Assembly: GCA_036735545.1 (NCBI GenBank)
Contig: DAINOD010000005.1
Span: 1-64,000, forward strand
Direction: 5' to 3'
DNA length: 64,000 nucleotides
Source: Rubrimonas sp036735545
GTDB taxonomy: Bacteria; Pseudomonadota; Alphaproteobacteria; Rhodobacterales; Rhodobacteraceae
In this document: positions 45,526 to 53,679 of the stretch, piece after piece
Layout: every line of letters starts with the position of its first letter
Numbering within the stretch: position 1 is the first letter of the stretch
The notes under the pieces: generated by a model
The model's input: only the letters and a program-made list of their open reading frames with translations
Database searches by the model: none
What the model was told of the DNA's origin: nothing
Program-made: the position numbers and the translations under genes

Positions 45526-46772
45526 GACGCAGCCGCTCGCACCATCCCGCCGACCGGCGCATCGAGGATCGGCGCGCCCATCACCCCGACCTCAGCAAGC
45601 TGCAGGGCTGGAAGTCGATGCAGGCCGAGGCCGACATCCCCGGCCACGAATGGGAGAAGGAGAAGCAGTGGGCCCTGCGCATGGGTCTGACCGCCGCCGA
45701 CAGCATCGAGGACCGCGCGATCCCGACCTTCGCGCGAGGCGAGCTTCCCCACTACGCCGGCATCAACACCTTCCTCAAGGCCCCCTACGCCGAGGACGTG
45801 ACCGAGGTCGGCCACTACGATGCGACCGTCCTCGGCGCCCCCTTCGACGGCGGCACCACCTACCGCCCCGGCACGCGGTTCGGGCCGCAGGGCGTGCGCA
45901 AGATCAGCGCGCTCTACACGCCCTACAACTACGAGCTGGGGATCGACCTGCGCGAGCAGATGTCGCTCTGCGACGCCGGCGACATCTTCACCATCCCCGG
46001 CAACATCGAGAAGACCTTCGACCAGATCAGCCGCGCCTGCGCCCATGTGTTCAGCAGCGGCTCGATGCCCATCATCATCGGCGGCGACCACTCGATCGGC
46101 TTTCCCACCGTGCGCGGCATCGCGCAGTGCACGTCGAAGAAGATCGGCATCGTCCATTTCGACCGCCACGCCGACATCCAGGAGCGCGATCTCGACGAGC
46201 GGATGCACACGACGCCGTGGTTCCACGCGACCAACCTGCCCAACGTCAGCCCGAAGAACCTCGTGCAGGTCGGCATCGGCGGCTGGCAGGTGCCGCGCGA
46301 GGCGGTGAAGGTCGCCCGCGAGCGCGAGACCAACATCATCACCATGTCGGACATGGAGAAGATGGGCGTCGATAAGACTGCGGAAATGGCGCTGGAGATG
46401 GCGTGGGACGGAGTGGACATGGTCTACATGTCCTTCGACATCGACAGCATCGACTGCGGCTTCGTGCCCGGCACCGGCTGGCCGGAGCCCGGCGGCTTCC
46501 TGCCGCGCGAGGCGCTGGCGCTGGCCTCCCTCGTCGCCGCGGAAGGGCTCTGCGGCATGGAGCTGGTGGAGGTCTCGCCGCCCTACGACCAGTCCGAGAT
46601 CACCGCGCTGATGGGCACGCGCGTCATCGTGGACGTGCTCGGCGCGATGGTGACGGCGGGCGTGATGGGCAAGCACAGGGGCCACATCGACAAGCCCGTC
46701 ACTTTCGAGAAAGGCGACTACGACCCCGCCCGCCACGGCCGGCGCTGGTCCACGCCCGCCAGACGGGGCTGA
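45522..46772 (+). CDS. gdmH: Ureohydrolase, probable nickel-dependent guanidine hydrolase (GdmH-like)
   Basis: The 416-residue protein is an arginase/agmatinase-fold enzyme with the six metal ligands in place: H190 (IIGGDHSIGFP), D214, H216 and D218 (HFDRHADIQ) and D306, D308 (SFDIDSID). The third-position Arg in DRHAD replaces the Ala of DAHxD agmatinases. It has a ~100-residue N-terminal extension, as in cyanobacterial GdmH, which hydrolyses guanidine to urea and ammonia. The riboswitch and importer in the same operon support this over agmatinase. No HypA/HypB-like GdmAB accessory genes are present. Confidence 0.78.
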   Translation: MRRSRSHHPADRRIEDRRAHHPDLSKLQGWKSMQAEADIPGHEWEKEKQWALRMGLTAADSIEDRAIPTFARGELPHYAGINTFLKAPYAEDVTEVGHYDATVLGAPFDGGTTYRPGTRFGPQGVRKISALYTPYNYELGIDLREQMSLCDAGDIFTIPGNIEKTFDQISRACAHVFSSGSMPIIIGGDHSIGFPTVRGIAQCTSKKIGIVHFDRHADIQERDLDERMHTTPWFHATNLPNVSPKNLVQVGIGGWQVPREAVKVARERETNIITMSDMEKMGVDKTAEMALEMAWDGVDMVYMSFDIDSIDCGFVPGTGWPEPGGFLPREALALASLVAAEGLCGMELVEVSPPYDQSEITALMGTRVIVDVLGAMVTAGVMGKHRGHIDKPVTFEKGDYDPARHGRRWSTPARRG

Positions 46773-46775
46773 GCC

Positions 46776-47201
46776 ATGCCGCATGACGGACACGACCACC
46801 GCCACCCGCACCACCACAATCACGGGCCGGGTCACCTCCACTCCCACATGGAGGATCCCGACCGCGGCGACACCCTGCGCGCCCTTGCGGCGGAGTTCAT
46901 CGACAGCTTTCGCGCGGCGAAGGACAAGGTGGCCTACCTGCGCCTCGCCGGCGTGCCGCTGGAGCTGCCGGACGGGCGCGGCGGGCCGACCCTGAAGCTG
47001 GTGGACGTCCAGCTTTCCACCGAATGGCAGGTGGGCACCGCCAGCCCGTCCTTCGGCTCCCGGGAGCTGTCCTGGCTGCCCTTCCCCGGCGAGATGGTGC
47101 GCGAGCGCGTCAACATGGGCTTCGTCTACGTCTCGCTCGAGGACAAGCGCGTGGTGGACCTGCGCGACTTCCTGCGCGACCACCCCGCGGCGGCCTCGTG
47201 A
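46776..47201 (+). CDS. Histidine-rich protein of unknown function, candidate nickel chaperone
   Basis: The 141-residue protein has 11 histidines in its first 24 residues (PHDGHDHRHPHHHNHGPGHL and on), like the metal-storage tails of nickel chaperones such as HypB, UreE and SlyD. The remainder (from DTLRALAAEFIDSFRAAKDK) is a compact alpha/beta domain with ELPFPGEMV-like WLPFPGEMVRERVN and a closing DLRDFLRDH that I do not recognise. It starts three bases after the hydrolase stop and overlaps the MBL gene (GTGA). Its place suggests metal delivery to the guanidine hydrolase; this is inference. Confidence 0.8.
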   Translation: MPHDGHDHRHPHHHNHGPGHLHSHMEDPDRGDTLRALAAEFIDSFRAAKDKVAYLRLAGVPLELPDGRGGPTLKLVDVQLSTEWQVGTASPSFGSRELSWLPFPGEMVRERVNMGFVYVSLEDKRVVDLRDFLRDHPAAAS

Positions 47202-48001
47202 GCTGGCCCGTCGCAGACCCGTGGTGGCGGGTCACGCCGATGGGCGGGGGCGTCACCATGTTCCTCGAACCCCACGTCCACGTCCTCGAACAGGCCAACA
47301 TGTGGCTCGTGGAGGGGCGAGACCGCGACATGGTCATCGACGCGGGCATGGGGATCGCCCCGTTCCGCCCCGTGGTGGACGCGGCGCGGGCGGACCGGGA
47401 GAAGCCGCTGCTCCTGGTCCTGAGCCACGCCCACATCGACCACATCGGCTCGGCCGACGAGTTCGAGACGCGCCTGATCCACCCGGCGGAGGCCGACGAC
47501 CTGCGCCGCCCCCCGCCGCTTACCCTGCGGTCCGACAGCTTCGGGGCCGACGCCCTGCGCCGCTTCGCCGAGGCCGGCTATCCACCCCTGCCCGAATGGC
47601 TGATCGACGCCGTCCCCGCCCCCGGCTACGACCCCGCCGCCTACGTCCTGCGCGGCTGCGAGCCCACGGGGCTGCTGGCGGAGGGCGACGTGGTGGACCT
47701 CGGCGATCGGGAGTTCGAGGCGCTGCATCTGCCGGGTCATTCCCCCGGCGGGATCGGGCTGTGGGACGCCGACCGGGGCGTGCTGTTCTCCGGCGACGCG
47801 ATTTATGACGGGCCACTGATCTACGAGGGGCCGGGCATGAGCGTGCCCGACTACATCGCCACGCTGGAGCGCCTCCGCGCGCTGCCCGCACGCACAGTCC
47901 ACGGCGGTCACGATCCGAGTTTCGGGCGCGAGCGGATGGCGGCGATCTGCGAGGACTACCTGCGGCGCTTCGCGGCGCTGGCTCAGACCCGCCAGACGTA
48001 G
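47198..48001 (+). CDS. Metallo-beta-lactamase-fold hydrolase
   Basis: The 267-residue protein has the full MBL metal site: SHAHIDHIGS (HxHxDH), the second histidine in LPGHSPGGIGLW, the bridging aspartate in LFSGDAIYDGP and the last histidine in VHGGHDPSFG. The GTG start overlaps the His-rich gene. Such enzymes hydrolyse thioesters, lactones or phosphodiesters; no substrate is evident, but it belongs to the guanidine operon by spacing. It converges with the GNAT gene, overlapping by 19 bases. Confidence 0.88.
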   Translation: MSWPVADPWWRVTPMGGGVTMFLEPHVHVLEQANMWLVEGRDRDMVIDAGMGIAPFRPVVDAARADREKPLLLVLSHAHIDHIGSADEFETRLIHPAEADDLRRPPPLTLRSDSFGADALRRFAEAGYPPLPEWLIDAVPAPGYDPAAYVLRGCEPTGLLAEGDVVDLGDREFEALHLPGHSPGGIGLWDADRGVLFSGDAIYDGPLIYEGPGMSVPDYIATLERLRALPARTVHGGHDPSFGRERMAAICEDYLRRFAALAQTRQT

Positions 48002-48420
48002 GCCAGCCGCGGCCAGTCCGGCCCGTCGAGCCACGCCGCGAAGGCGTTGGCGAAGGCCGGGCCACGGTCGGTCGCGCCGTTGCGCAGCCACCACCAGACA
48101 TCGGCCTCGTCCGTCGTTCCCAGCGTGGGCACGACGTAGGCGCAGCCGATGTAGCGACCGGCCTCGTCCTCGACGACCCAGGCGAAGGAGCGGCTGTCGG
48201 CGAACTCCTTCTGGTGCCAGGCGAGGTCGATCAGGTCCTGCTCGCGCGTCAGTCCCTCGGGCCACGCGCCGCCGAAGAGGCCCTTCAGTTCGGCGACGCT
48301 CTCCGCGATGGCCGCCATGTCCTCGTCCAGATCGGCCACGCCCAGCGCGCGCAGTCCGAAGGGACCGAGGCGCAGGCGCTCGGGCGGCGCTCGGTCCGCA
48401 AAGGCCGGATGCGGGCGCAT
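47983..48420 (-). CDS. GNAT-family acetyltransferase-like protein
   Basis: The 145-residue protein shows a GNAT-like layout: an N-terminal LRALGVADLDEDMAAI strand-helix, SFAWVVEDEAGRYIGCAYVVP (beta4-type strand) and a C-terminal ANAFAAWLDGPDWPRLAYVW. The acetyl-CoA loop Q/RxxGxG/A is degenerate, so catalysis is uncertain. It sits three bases before the dioxygenase gene's far end on the same strand. Confidence 0.65.
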   Translation of the reverse strand: MRPHPAFADRAPPERLRLGPFGLRALGVADLDEDMAAIAESVAELKGLFGGAWPEGLTREQDLIDLAWHQKEFADSRSFAWVVEDEAGRYIGCAYVVPTLGTTDEADVWWWLRNGATDRGPAFANAFAAWLDGPDWPRLAYVWRV

Positions 48421-48423
48421 GGG

Positions 48424-49512
48424 TCAGTCGACGGGCCTGGCGGCGCGCCTGAAGGGACTCTCCTCGGGCGCCTCGACGTCGAGGGTCAGCTCGCCCTTCG
48501 CGTGAGCGTCGGCCATGTAGCGGAAGGCGTTGACGCTCATGCGCATCAGGTGCTCGCCGGCCTTGATGGGCGGATACTTCGCGATGGCTTCCGGGGTGCG
48601 GAAGGGCGGCAGCGGGGCCACGACCGCATGGTAGTCCAGGCCGAAGAAGAGCGGGAAGGAGAACCGCTCCCGGCCGATGTTGATCACGCGATGCTGCGTG
48701 GACCTGAAACGCCCGCCCGACCACGCCTCGAAGATGTCGCCGATGTTGACGATGAAGGCCCCCTCGATGGGCGGGGCCTCGATCCAGACATCCTCGGCGT
48801 TCATCACCTGGAGGCCGGGGCCGCCCTGCAACAGGATGGTGAAACACTCGAAGTCGGAATGGGGCGCGATCCCCACGATCTCGTGCGTCGCCGGCAGATC
48901 GTTCGGCACGTACCGCAGCAGGCGCAACTGCGAGCACGGCGCGGTGACGTGGCGGCGCAGGTCGGCCGGCTCTACGCCCAACTCCAGCGCCAGCGCGTCG
49001 AGCATCCTCAGGCCAAGCGCGAAGACGGCGTCGTAGTAGGCCGTCACGGTCTCGCGCCAGCCGGGCAGGTCGGGCCAGACGTTGGGGCCTGTCATGCGCC
49101 AGCCGGCGAGGTGGTCGGGGTGGTCGGCGGGCGCGTCGAACGACAGGTCCCACGCCTCGTTCATGTTGATCTTCTTCGGGAAATCCGCGCCGTTCTCCTC
49201 GAAGGGCACATAGCCGCGGTGGTGCGTCGTGAAGCCCGACCACCACCGCATCTTCCACGCGCGGCTTCGGCCGTGGAACGCCCTGGACGCGGCGAACATC
49301 GCCTCGATCAGCGGCTGCGGCACGCCATGGCCGGTGATGTAGAAGAAACCCGAGTCCCGCGCCGCCGCGCCCAGCTTCGCCGCCGTGGCGCGGATCGCCG
49401 CGACGTCGCCCGAGCCCAGCGCGCCGACATCGATGACCGGCAAGGTCGCCTCATCCACGCGCCGCGCCCGCTGATCCAGCGTCGCGTCGATCGCCCCGGC
49501 TTCGTCGCCCAT
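48424..49512 (-). CDS. 2-oxoglutarate/Fe(II)-dependent dioxygenase (isopenicillin N synthase family)
   Basis: The 362-residue enzyme has the plant-type 2-ODD layout: N-terminal LPVIDVGALGSGD and FFYITGHGVP, then the iron triad H218-x-D220 (PHSDFECF) and H274 (STQHRVINI), and the 2-oxoglutarate-binding R283-x-S285 (RERFSFP). The group includes ethylene-forming enzyme and arginine or homoarginine hydroxylases, some of which release guanidine. It is divergent from a polyamine-type ABC operon and next to the guanidine operon. The substrate is not known. Confidence 0.87.
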   Translation of the reverse strand: MGDEAGAIDATLDQRARRVDEATLPVIDVGALGSGDVAAIRATAAKLGAAARDSGFFYITGHGVPQPLIEAMFAASRAFHGRSRAWKMRWWSGFTTHHRGYVPFEENGADFPKKINMNEAWDLSFDAPADHPDHLAGWRMTGPNVWPDLPGWRETVTAYYDAVFALGLRMLDALALELGVEPADLRRHVTAPCSQLRLLRYVPNDLPATHEIVGIAPHSDFECFTILLQGGPGLQVMNAEDVWIEAPPIEGAFIVNIGDIFEAWSGGRFRSTQHRVINIGRERFSFPLFFGLDYHAVVAPLPPFRTPEAIAKYPPIKAGEHLMRMSVNAFRYMADAHAKGELTLDVEAPEESPFRRAARPVD

Positions 49513-49622
49513 GCCCAACCCCTGCGCGATTCGTAACCGAACCGTGCCATGCGCGGTATTTTTCGCCAATGCTTGACGGTTTGCCCAAATCACCAGCAAC
49601 ACTGATGACGGATTGCCCCGAA

Positions 49623-49637
49623 CCGGCGCAGCGCCGG
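49623..49637. repeat. Palindrome in the dioxygenase/ABC divergent region
   Basis: CCGGCGC-A-GCGCCGG is a perfect 7+7 inverted repeat in the 210-base region between the divergent genes, 86 bases before the binding-protein start. It may be an operator for either gene. In such GC-rich DNA a palindrome of this composition is not strong evidence. Confidence 0.3.
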
Positions 49638-49722
49638 CCCACGGGCCTCGTGGCGCGCGTTTGCCGTTGGCAGTGCGGCGACAGGGTTCCAGCTTCCGTC
49701 CAACGAGACAGGGAGAAACGCG

Positions 49723-50805
49723 ATGATCCGCACACCCACGCTGACCCGCCGCCGCCTGCTGCAGGGCGGCGCAGGCGTCGCCGCAGCCTCGATGATCGGC
49801 GCGCCGGCCATCGCGCAGGCGCGCTCGATCCGCATCGCGTCCTATGGCGGCTACTTCGAGGACAGCTTCAAGACGCACATCTTTCCCGCCTTCACCGCGG
49901 CGACCGGCATCGAGGTGGAGAGCGTCACCCAGCCCAACTCGGCCGACTGGCTGGTGACGATGCAGCAGGCGGCGATGGCGGGGCAGACGCCGTCCGATAT
50001 CTCGCTCTACGGTCGTGACACGATGATCAAGGCGTCGCGCATCGGCGGGCTGCTGCAGCCGCTCGACCTGTCGAAGGTCGCCACCGCCGACGCGCTCGAC
50101 CCCTACTTCCTGTTCGAGGACGGCACGGGCACGGTCGGCGTCGGCGCGATGTCGTGGTTCCTGTCCATGGTGGTGAACCCGACGCAGGTGGACGCGCCCG
50201 AGAGCTGGGCCGCGTTCTGGGACAGCGCGGTCTACGCGCAGTCGCTCGGGATTTCGCGCAGCTTCAACTCCAACTTCCTCGACATCGTGGCGGCGACCTT
50301 CTTCGGCGAACCGGAGACGGTGCTGTCAACCCGCGAAGGCATTGCGGCGGTGATCGAGAAGGCCGCCGAGATCAAGCCGAACGTGGCGCTGTGGTGGAAC
50401 GCCGAGAGCCAGATGGAGCAGGGGCTGAAGAACGGCGACGTGATCGGCGGCACCTACTATCACGACGTCGCAGGTCTGATGGCCTCGGACGGCTTCCCGG
50501 TGGCCTCCGTGTTCCCCAAGGAGGGCAACCCGCAGAACTACGGCTCGTGGTGCCTGTCCGAGGGCTCGGAGAAGGTGGAGGAGGCTCACGCCTTCATGAC
50601 GTTCTCCTCCGACCCCGCCACCCAGGCGCTGATGAGCCGCATGATCGGCACGGCGCCGCTGGTCGACAAGGCGAAGACCGACCTGACGGACGCGGAGTTC
50701 GCCTCGGTGTCCGGTTCTCCGGCGATCCGCCCGGCCTTCGAGGCCTATCTCGACCACGAGACCTTCATGAAGGAGACGTGGGAGCAGATGCTGGCCGCCA
50801 GCTGA
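49723..50805 (+). CDS. ABC transporter substrate-binding protein (spermidine/putrescine type)
   Basis: The 360-residue precursor has a Tat signal (TRRRLLQGGAGVAAASMIGA) and a PotD/PotF-like fold: IRIASYGGYFEDSFKTHIFPAF, SDISLYGRDTMIKA, GTYYHDVAGLMASDGFPVA and FPKEGNPQNYGSW. The family carries polyamines, opines, amino acids and related cations. It begins a four-gene importer operon; the ATPase follows 35 bases later. Confidence 0.88.
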   Translation: MIRTPTLTRRRLLQGGAGVAAASMIGAPAIAQARSIRIASYGGYFEDSFKTHIFPAFTAATGIEVESVTQPNSADWLVTMQQAAMAGQTPSDISLYGRDTMIKASRIGGLLQPLDLSKVATADALDPYFLFEDGTGTVGVGAMSWFLSMVVNPTQVDAPESWAAFWDSAVYAQSLGISRSFNSNFLDIVAATFFGEPETVLSTREGIAAVIEKAAEIKPNVALWWNAESQMEQGLKNGDVIGGTYYHDVAGLMASDGFPVASVFPKEGNPQNYGSWCLSEGSEKVEEAHAFMTFSSDPATQALMSRMIGTAPLVDKAKTDLTDAEFASVSGSPAIRPAFEAYLDHETFMKETWEQMLAAS

Positions 50806-50840
50806 CCCACCCCGGTCAGACACGGCCGGTCCGACACGCC

Positions 50841-51923
50841 ATGGGCGCTCTCGCACTGAAGGGGCTCGGCCGCAGCTACGGCGCCGTGACAGCGGTGGAC
50901 GCCGTCACGCTGGACCTGCGGCATGGGGAGCTGACGGCGCTGCTGGGCCCCTCGGGCTGCGGCAAGACCACCCTTCTGCGCATGATCGCGGGCCTGGAGC
51001 CTCCCAGTCGTGGGCGCATCCTGCTCGACGGGCGCGACATCACCGGCGAACCGGCGCATGTCCGGCGCTTCGGCATGGTGTTCCAGTCCTTCGCGCTGTT
51101 TCCCCACCTGTCGGTCGCGGAGAACGTCGCCTACAGTCTGACCATCGCGGGGGTCTCCCGCGCCGAGCGTGCGGCGACGGTGAAGCGGCTTCTCGACCTC
51201 GTGCAGCTGTCGGGCTTCGGGGACCGGCGCATCGGTCAGCTCTCGGGCGGCCAGCGCCAGCGGGTCGCCATCGCCCGTGCGCTGGCGCAGGAGCCGAGCG
51301 TGTTCCTGCTGGACGAGCCGATGAGCGCGCTTGACGCCAAGCTGCGCGAGGAGATGCAGGTGGAGCTGCGTCTGCTCCAGCAACGCCTGGGCGTGACCAC
51401 CGTCGTCGTCACCCACGACCAGCGCGAGGCGATGACGATGGCCGACCGCATCGTGGTCATGAACGCCGGCGCCGTGGAGCAGGTGGGCCCGCCGCAGGAA
51501 GTCTACGGCCGCCCCGCCACCCCGTTCGTCGCGGCGTTCATCGGCAAGGCCAACTTCCTGCCCGCCGAGGTCGTGGGCGACGACGTTCTCGCGCTTGGCC
51601 GCCGCCTGCGGCCCGAGGTCCCCGCCCCGTTCCGCAGCGGGGCGCGGGTGACGCTCGCCTGCCGGCCCGAGGCGGTGCGCCTGTCCCACGCGGCGCGGGA
51701 GGGGGCGAACCAGTTGCCGGCGCGGGTCGTGTTCGTGCGCGACGTCGGTCCGACCCGAGAGATCCATCTGCACGCCGGACCCGTGCGGACGGGGCCAGGA
51801 GGAACGGGGCCCGAGCGGCTCACCGCTGAACTCGGCCATGCCGAGCGCGAGGCCTTCGCGGTAGGCGACGCCGTGTTCGCCGAGCTGCCCCCCGAGGCGA
51901 TCCGTCTCTTTCCCGCCGCATGA
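50841..51923 (+). CDS. ABC transporter ATP-binding protein (spermidine/putrescine type)
   Basis: The 360-residue PotA-like ATPase has Walker A GPSGCGKTT, Q-loop MVFQSFALFPHLSVAENVAY, signature LSGGQRQRVAIARAL, Walker B VFLLDEPMSALDAK and H-loop VTHDQREAMTMADR, followed by a TOBE domain (LACRPEAVRLS). It overlaps the first permease by four bases (ATGA). Confidence 0.92.
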   Translation: MGALALKGLGRSYGAVTAVDAVTLDLRHGELTALLGPSGCGKTTLLRMIAGLEPPSRGRILLDGRDITGEPAHVRRFGMVFQSFALFPHLSVAENVAYSLTIAGVSRAERAATVKRLLDLVQLSGFGDRRIGQLSGGQRQRVAIARALAQEPSVFLLDEPMSALDAKLREEMQVELRLLQQRLGVTTVVVTHDQREAMTMADRIVVMNAGAVEQVGPPQEVYGRPATPFVAAFIGKANFLPAEVVGDDVLALGRRLRPEVPAPFRSGARVTLACRPEAVRLSHAAREGANQLPARVVFVRDVGPTREIHLHAGPVRTGPGGTGPERLTAELGHAEREAFAVGDAVFAELPPEAIRLFPAA

Positions 51924-52879
51924 CCGCCGAGACGGAAGCGCGCGCCCCGGCGCTGGCGACGCCGCCGCTGGCCCTGCCGGGGCTGGCGCAGACGGCGATG
52001 CTGGCGGCGCTGGTCGTGCTCTGCCTGGCCCCCTTCGCGCTCGTGGTGGCCATCAGCTTCGGCGAGAAGATCGACGGCGCGGCGTGGCGCTGGGGCCTGA
52101 GCCTCGATGGCTACCGACGCTTCTTCCTCGGCTTCGAATGGCCGGAACGGTGGTCGTCGGTCTACCCGGTCAAGCTCTACTACTCGCTGCTCTACGCCGC
52201 GCTCGGCTCGGGCGTCGCGGTGCTCGCGGCGTTTCCCTTCGCGCTGAGGCTGGCGCGCCGGTCGCGGCGGGCGCAGACCCTGTGGCTGGTGTTCATCCTT
52301 TCCGCGCTCTCGCTGTCGGAGGTGTTCGTGGTGATGGGCTGGGACGTGCTGCTGTCCCAGCGATCCGGTCTGCCGATGCTGTTCCGCGAGACCGGGGCCA
52401 CGGCTTGGCTGCGCGACAACGGGTGGTTTCCCCTGCTGCAGTCCTGGGACCTCGCCAACCCGCGGGACGTGAAGTTCAAGACCTCCGCCTTCGCAACGGT
52501 GCTGACGATGGTGCATCTGGTCTTTCCCTATGCGGTGATCCTGCTCTACCCCGCGCTCAGCCGCCTCGACCCCGCGCTGGCCGAGGCGGCGCGCACCATG
52601 GGGGCGCGGCCCTTCACCGTGCTGCGCACCGTCATCCTGCCGGCGGTGTGGCTGCCGGTCTTGGGGGCGGCGATGCTGTTGTTCGTCTATCTGCTGGGGG
52701 CCTATGTCGTGGTCAGCGTCTTCGCGGCGCCGGCGCAGCAGACCCTGACCGTCACGATCTACGACAGCGTGCGCGGCGCGACGCTGGATGCGCCCTTCGG
52801 CGCGGCGCAGTCGGTGGTGCTGCTCGCGGTGGCCTCGGCGGTGCTGCTGGCCAGCGCCCGGATCGCCCGGCGGCCATGA
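51920..52879 (+). CDS. ABC transporter permease (PotB-like)
   Basis: The 319-residue protein has about six membrane spans and a coupling loop at LDPALAEAARTMGARPFTVLRTVILP (in outline). The first span is AMLAALVVLCLAPFALVVAI. It pairs with the second permease and overlaps it by four bases. Confidence 0.9.
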   Translation: MTAETEARAPALATPPLALPGLAQTAMLAALVVLCLAPFALVVAISFGEKIDGAAWRWGLSLDGYRRFFLGFEWPERWSSVYPVKLYYSLLYAALGSGVAVLAAFPFALRLARRSRRAQTLWLVFILSALSLSEVFVVMGWDVLLSQRSGLPMLFRETGATAWLRDNGWFPLLQSWDLANPRDVKFKTSAFATVLTMVHLVFPYAVILLYPALSRLDPALAEAARTMGARPFTVLRTVILPAVWLPVLGAAMLLFVYLLGAYVVVSVFAAPAQQTLTVTIYDSVRGATLDAPFGAAQSVVLLAVASAVLLASARIARRP

Positions 52880-53670
52880 TCGGACGGCTCTACACCGGGC
52901 TCTGCGCCCTGTTCCTGCTGGCGCCCATCGTGGTCGTGTCTGCGGCGGCGATGAATTCGGGCCGGAGCATGCTCTTTCCACCCGAGAACCCCACGCTCGA
53001 CCGCTTCGTGGAGTTCTTCGTCTACGAACCGGTCTGGACCGCCGCGCTGCGGACATCCACGGTGCTGGCGTTGAGCTCGTCCGCGCTGGCCACGCTCGCG
53101 GCGTGGCCGCTGGCCTATTGGGCGTGGCGGCGGTCGGACGGGCTCTCCCGCGCCATGGCGGGACTGGCGGCCCTGCCCTTCATCCTGCCGCCCATCGTGT
53201 TCGGCGTCGGGCTCGGGTTCTTCTGGGGCTTTCTCGGCGGTCTGGCGCAGCTCTGGGCCGGGGTGCTGAGCCACGCCGTGCTGCACATGGCGCTGCCTTT
53301 GGCGACGATTTCGGTGGGGCTGCAGTCCATCGATCGCGCGCATCTCGACGCCGCCGCCACGATGGGGGCGACCGAGCGCGTCGCTCTCCGCTCCATCATC
53401 CTGCCGCAGACGACGGCGCACACGGTCTCGGGCTTCTTCTTCGCCATGGTGCTGAGCTTCAACGAGTTCATCGTGATGTTCTTTGTCTCCGCCTCGGGCT
53501 ACACAACTGTGACGCTGCAGATCTTCAACTCGCTGCGCAACGGCTTCACGCCGACGATGGCGGTGGCGGCGATCCTGTTCATCACCGTCTCCGCCGTCGC
53601 CTTCGGGCTGGTGGGCCGCTTCGGCGATCTGCCGCGGCTGATGGGGGCGGACCCCTCGCGCACCCCGTGA
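52876..53670 (+). CDS. ABC transporter permease (PotC-like)
   Basis: The 264-residue second permease has about six spans and the coupling loop IDRAHLDAAATMGATERVALRSIILP (in outline), with ILPPIVFGVGLGFFWGFLGG typical of PotC. It completes the importer begun at 49723. The next gene starts ten bases later. Confidence 0.92.
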   Translation: MIGRLYTGLCALFLLAPIVVVSAAAMNSGRSMLFPPENPTLDRFVEFFVYEPVWTAALRTSTVLALSSSALATLAAWPLAYWAWRRSDGLSRAMAGLAALPFILPPIVFGVGLGFFWGFLGGLAQLWAGVLSHAVLHMALPLATISVGLQSIDRAHLDAAATMGATERVALRSIILPQTTAHTVSGFFFAMVLSFNEFIVMFFVSASGYTTVTLQIFNSLRNGFTPTMAVAAILFITVSAVAFGLVGRFGDLPRLMGADPSRTP

Positions 53671-53679
53671 GCCCGCACG

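Noticed and set aside
45522..46772. Annotation as a plain agmatinase.
   Set aside because: The guanidine-I riboswitch, guanidine-type importer, long N-terminal extension and DRHAD variant favour a guanidine hydrolase.
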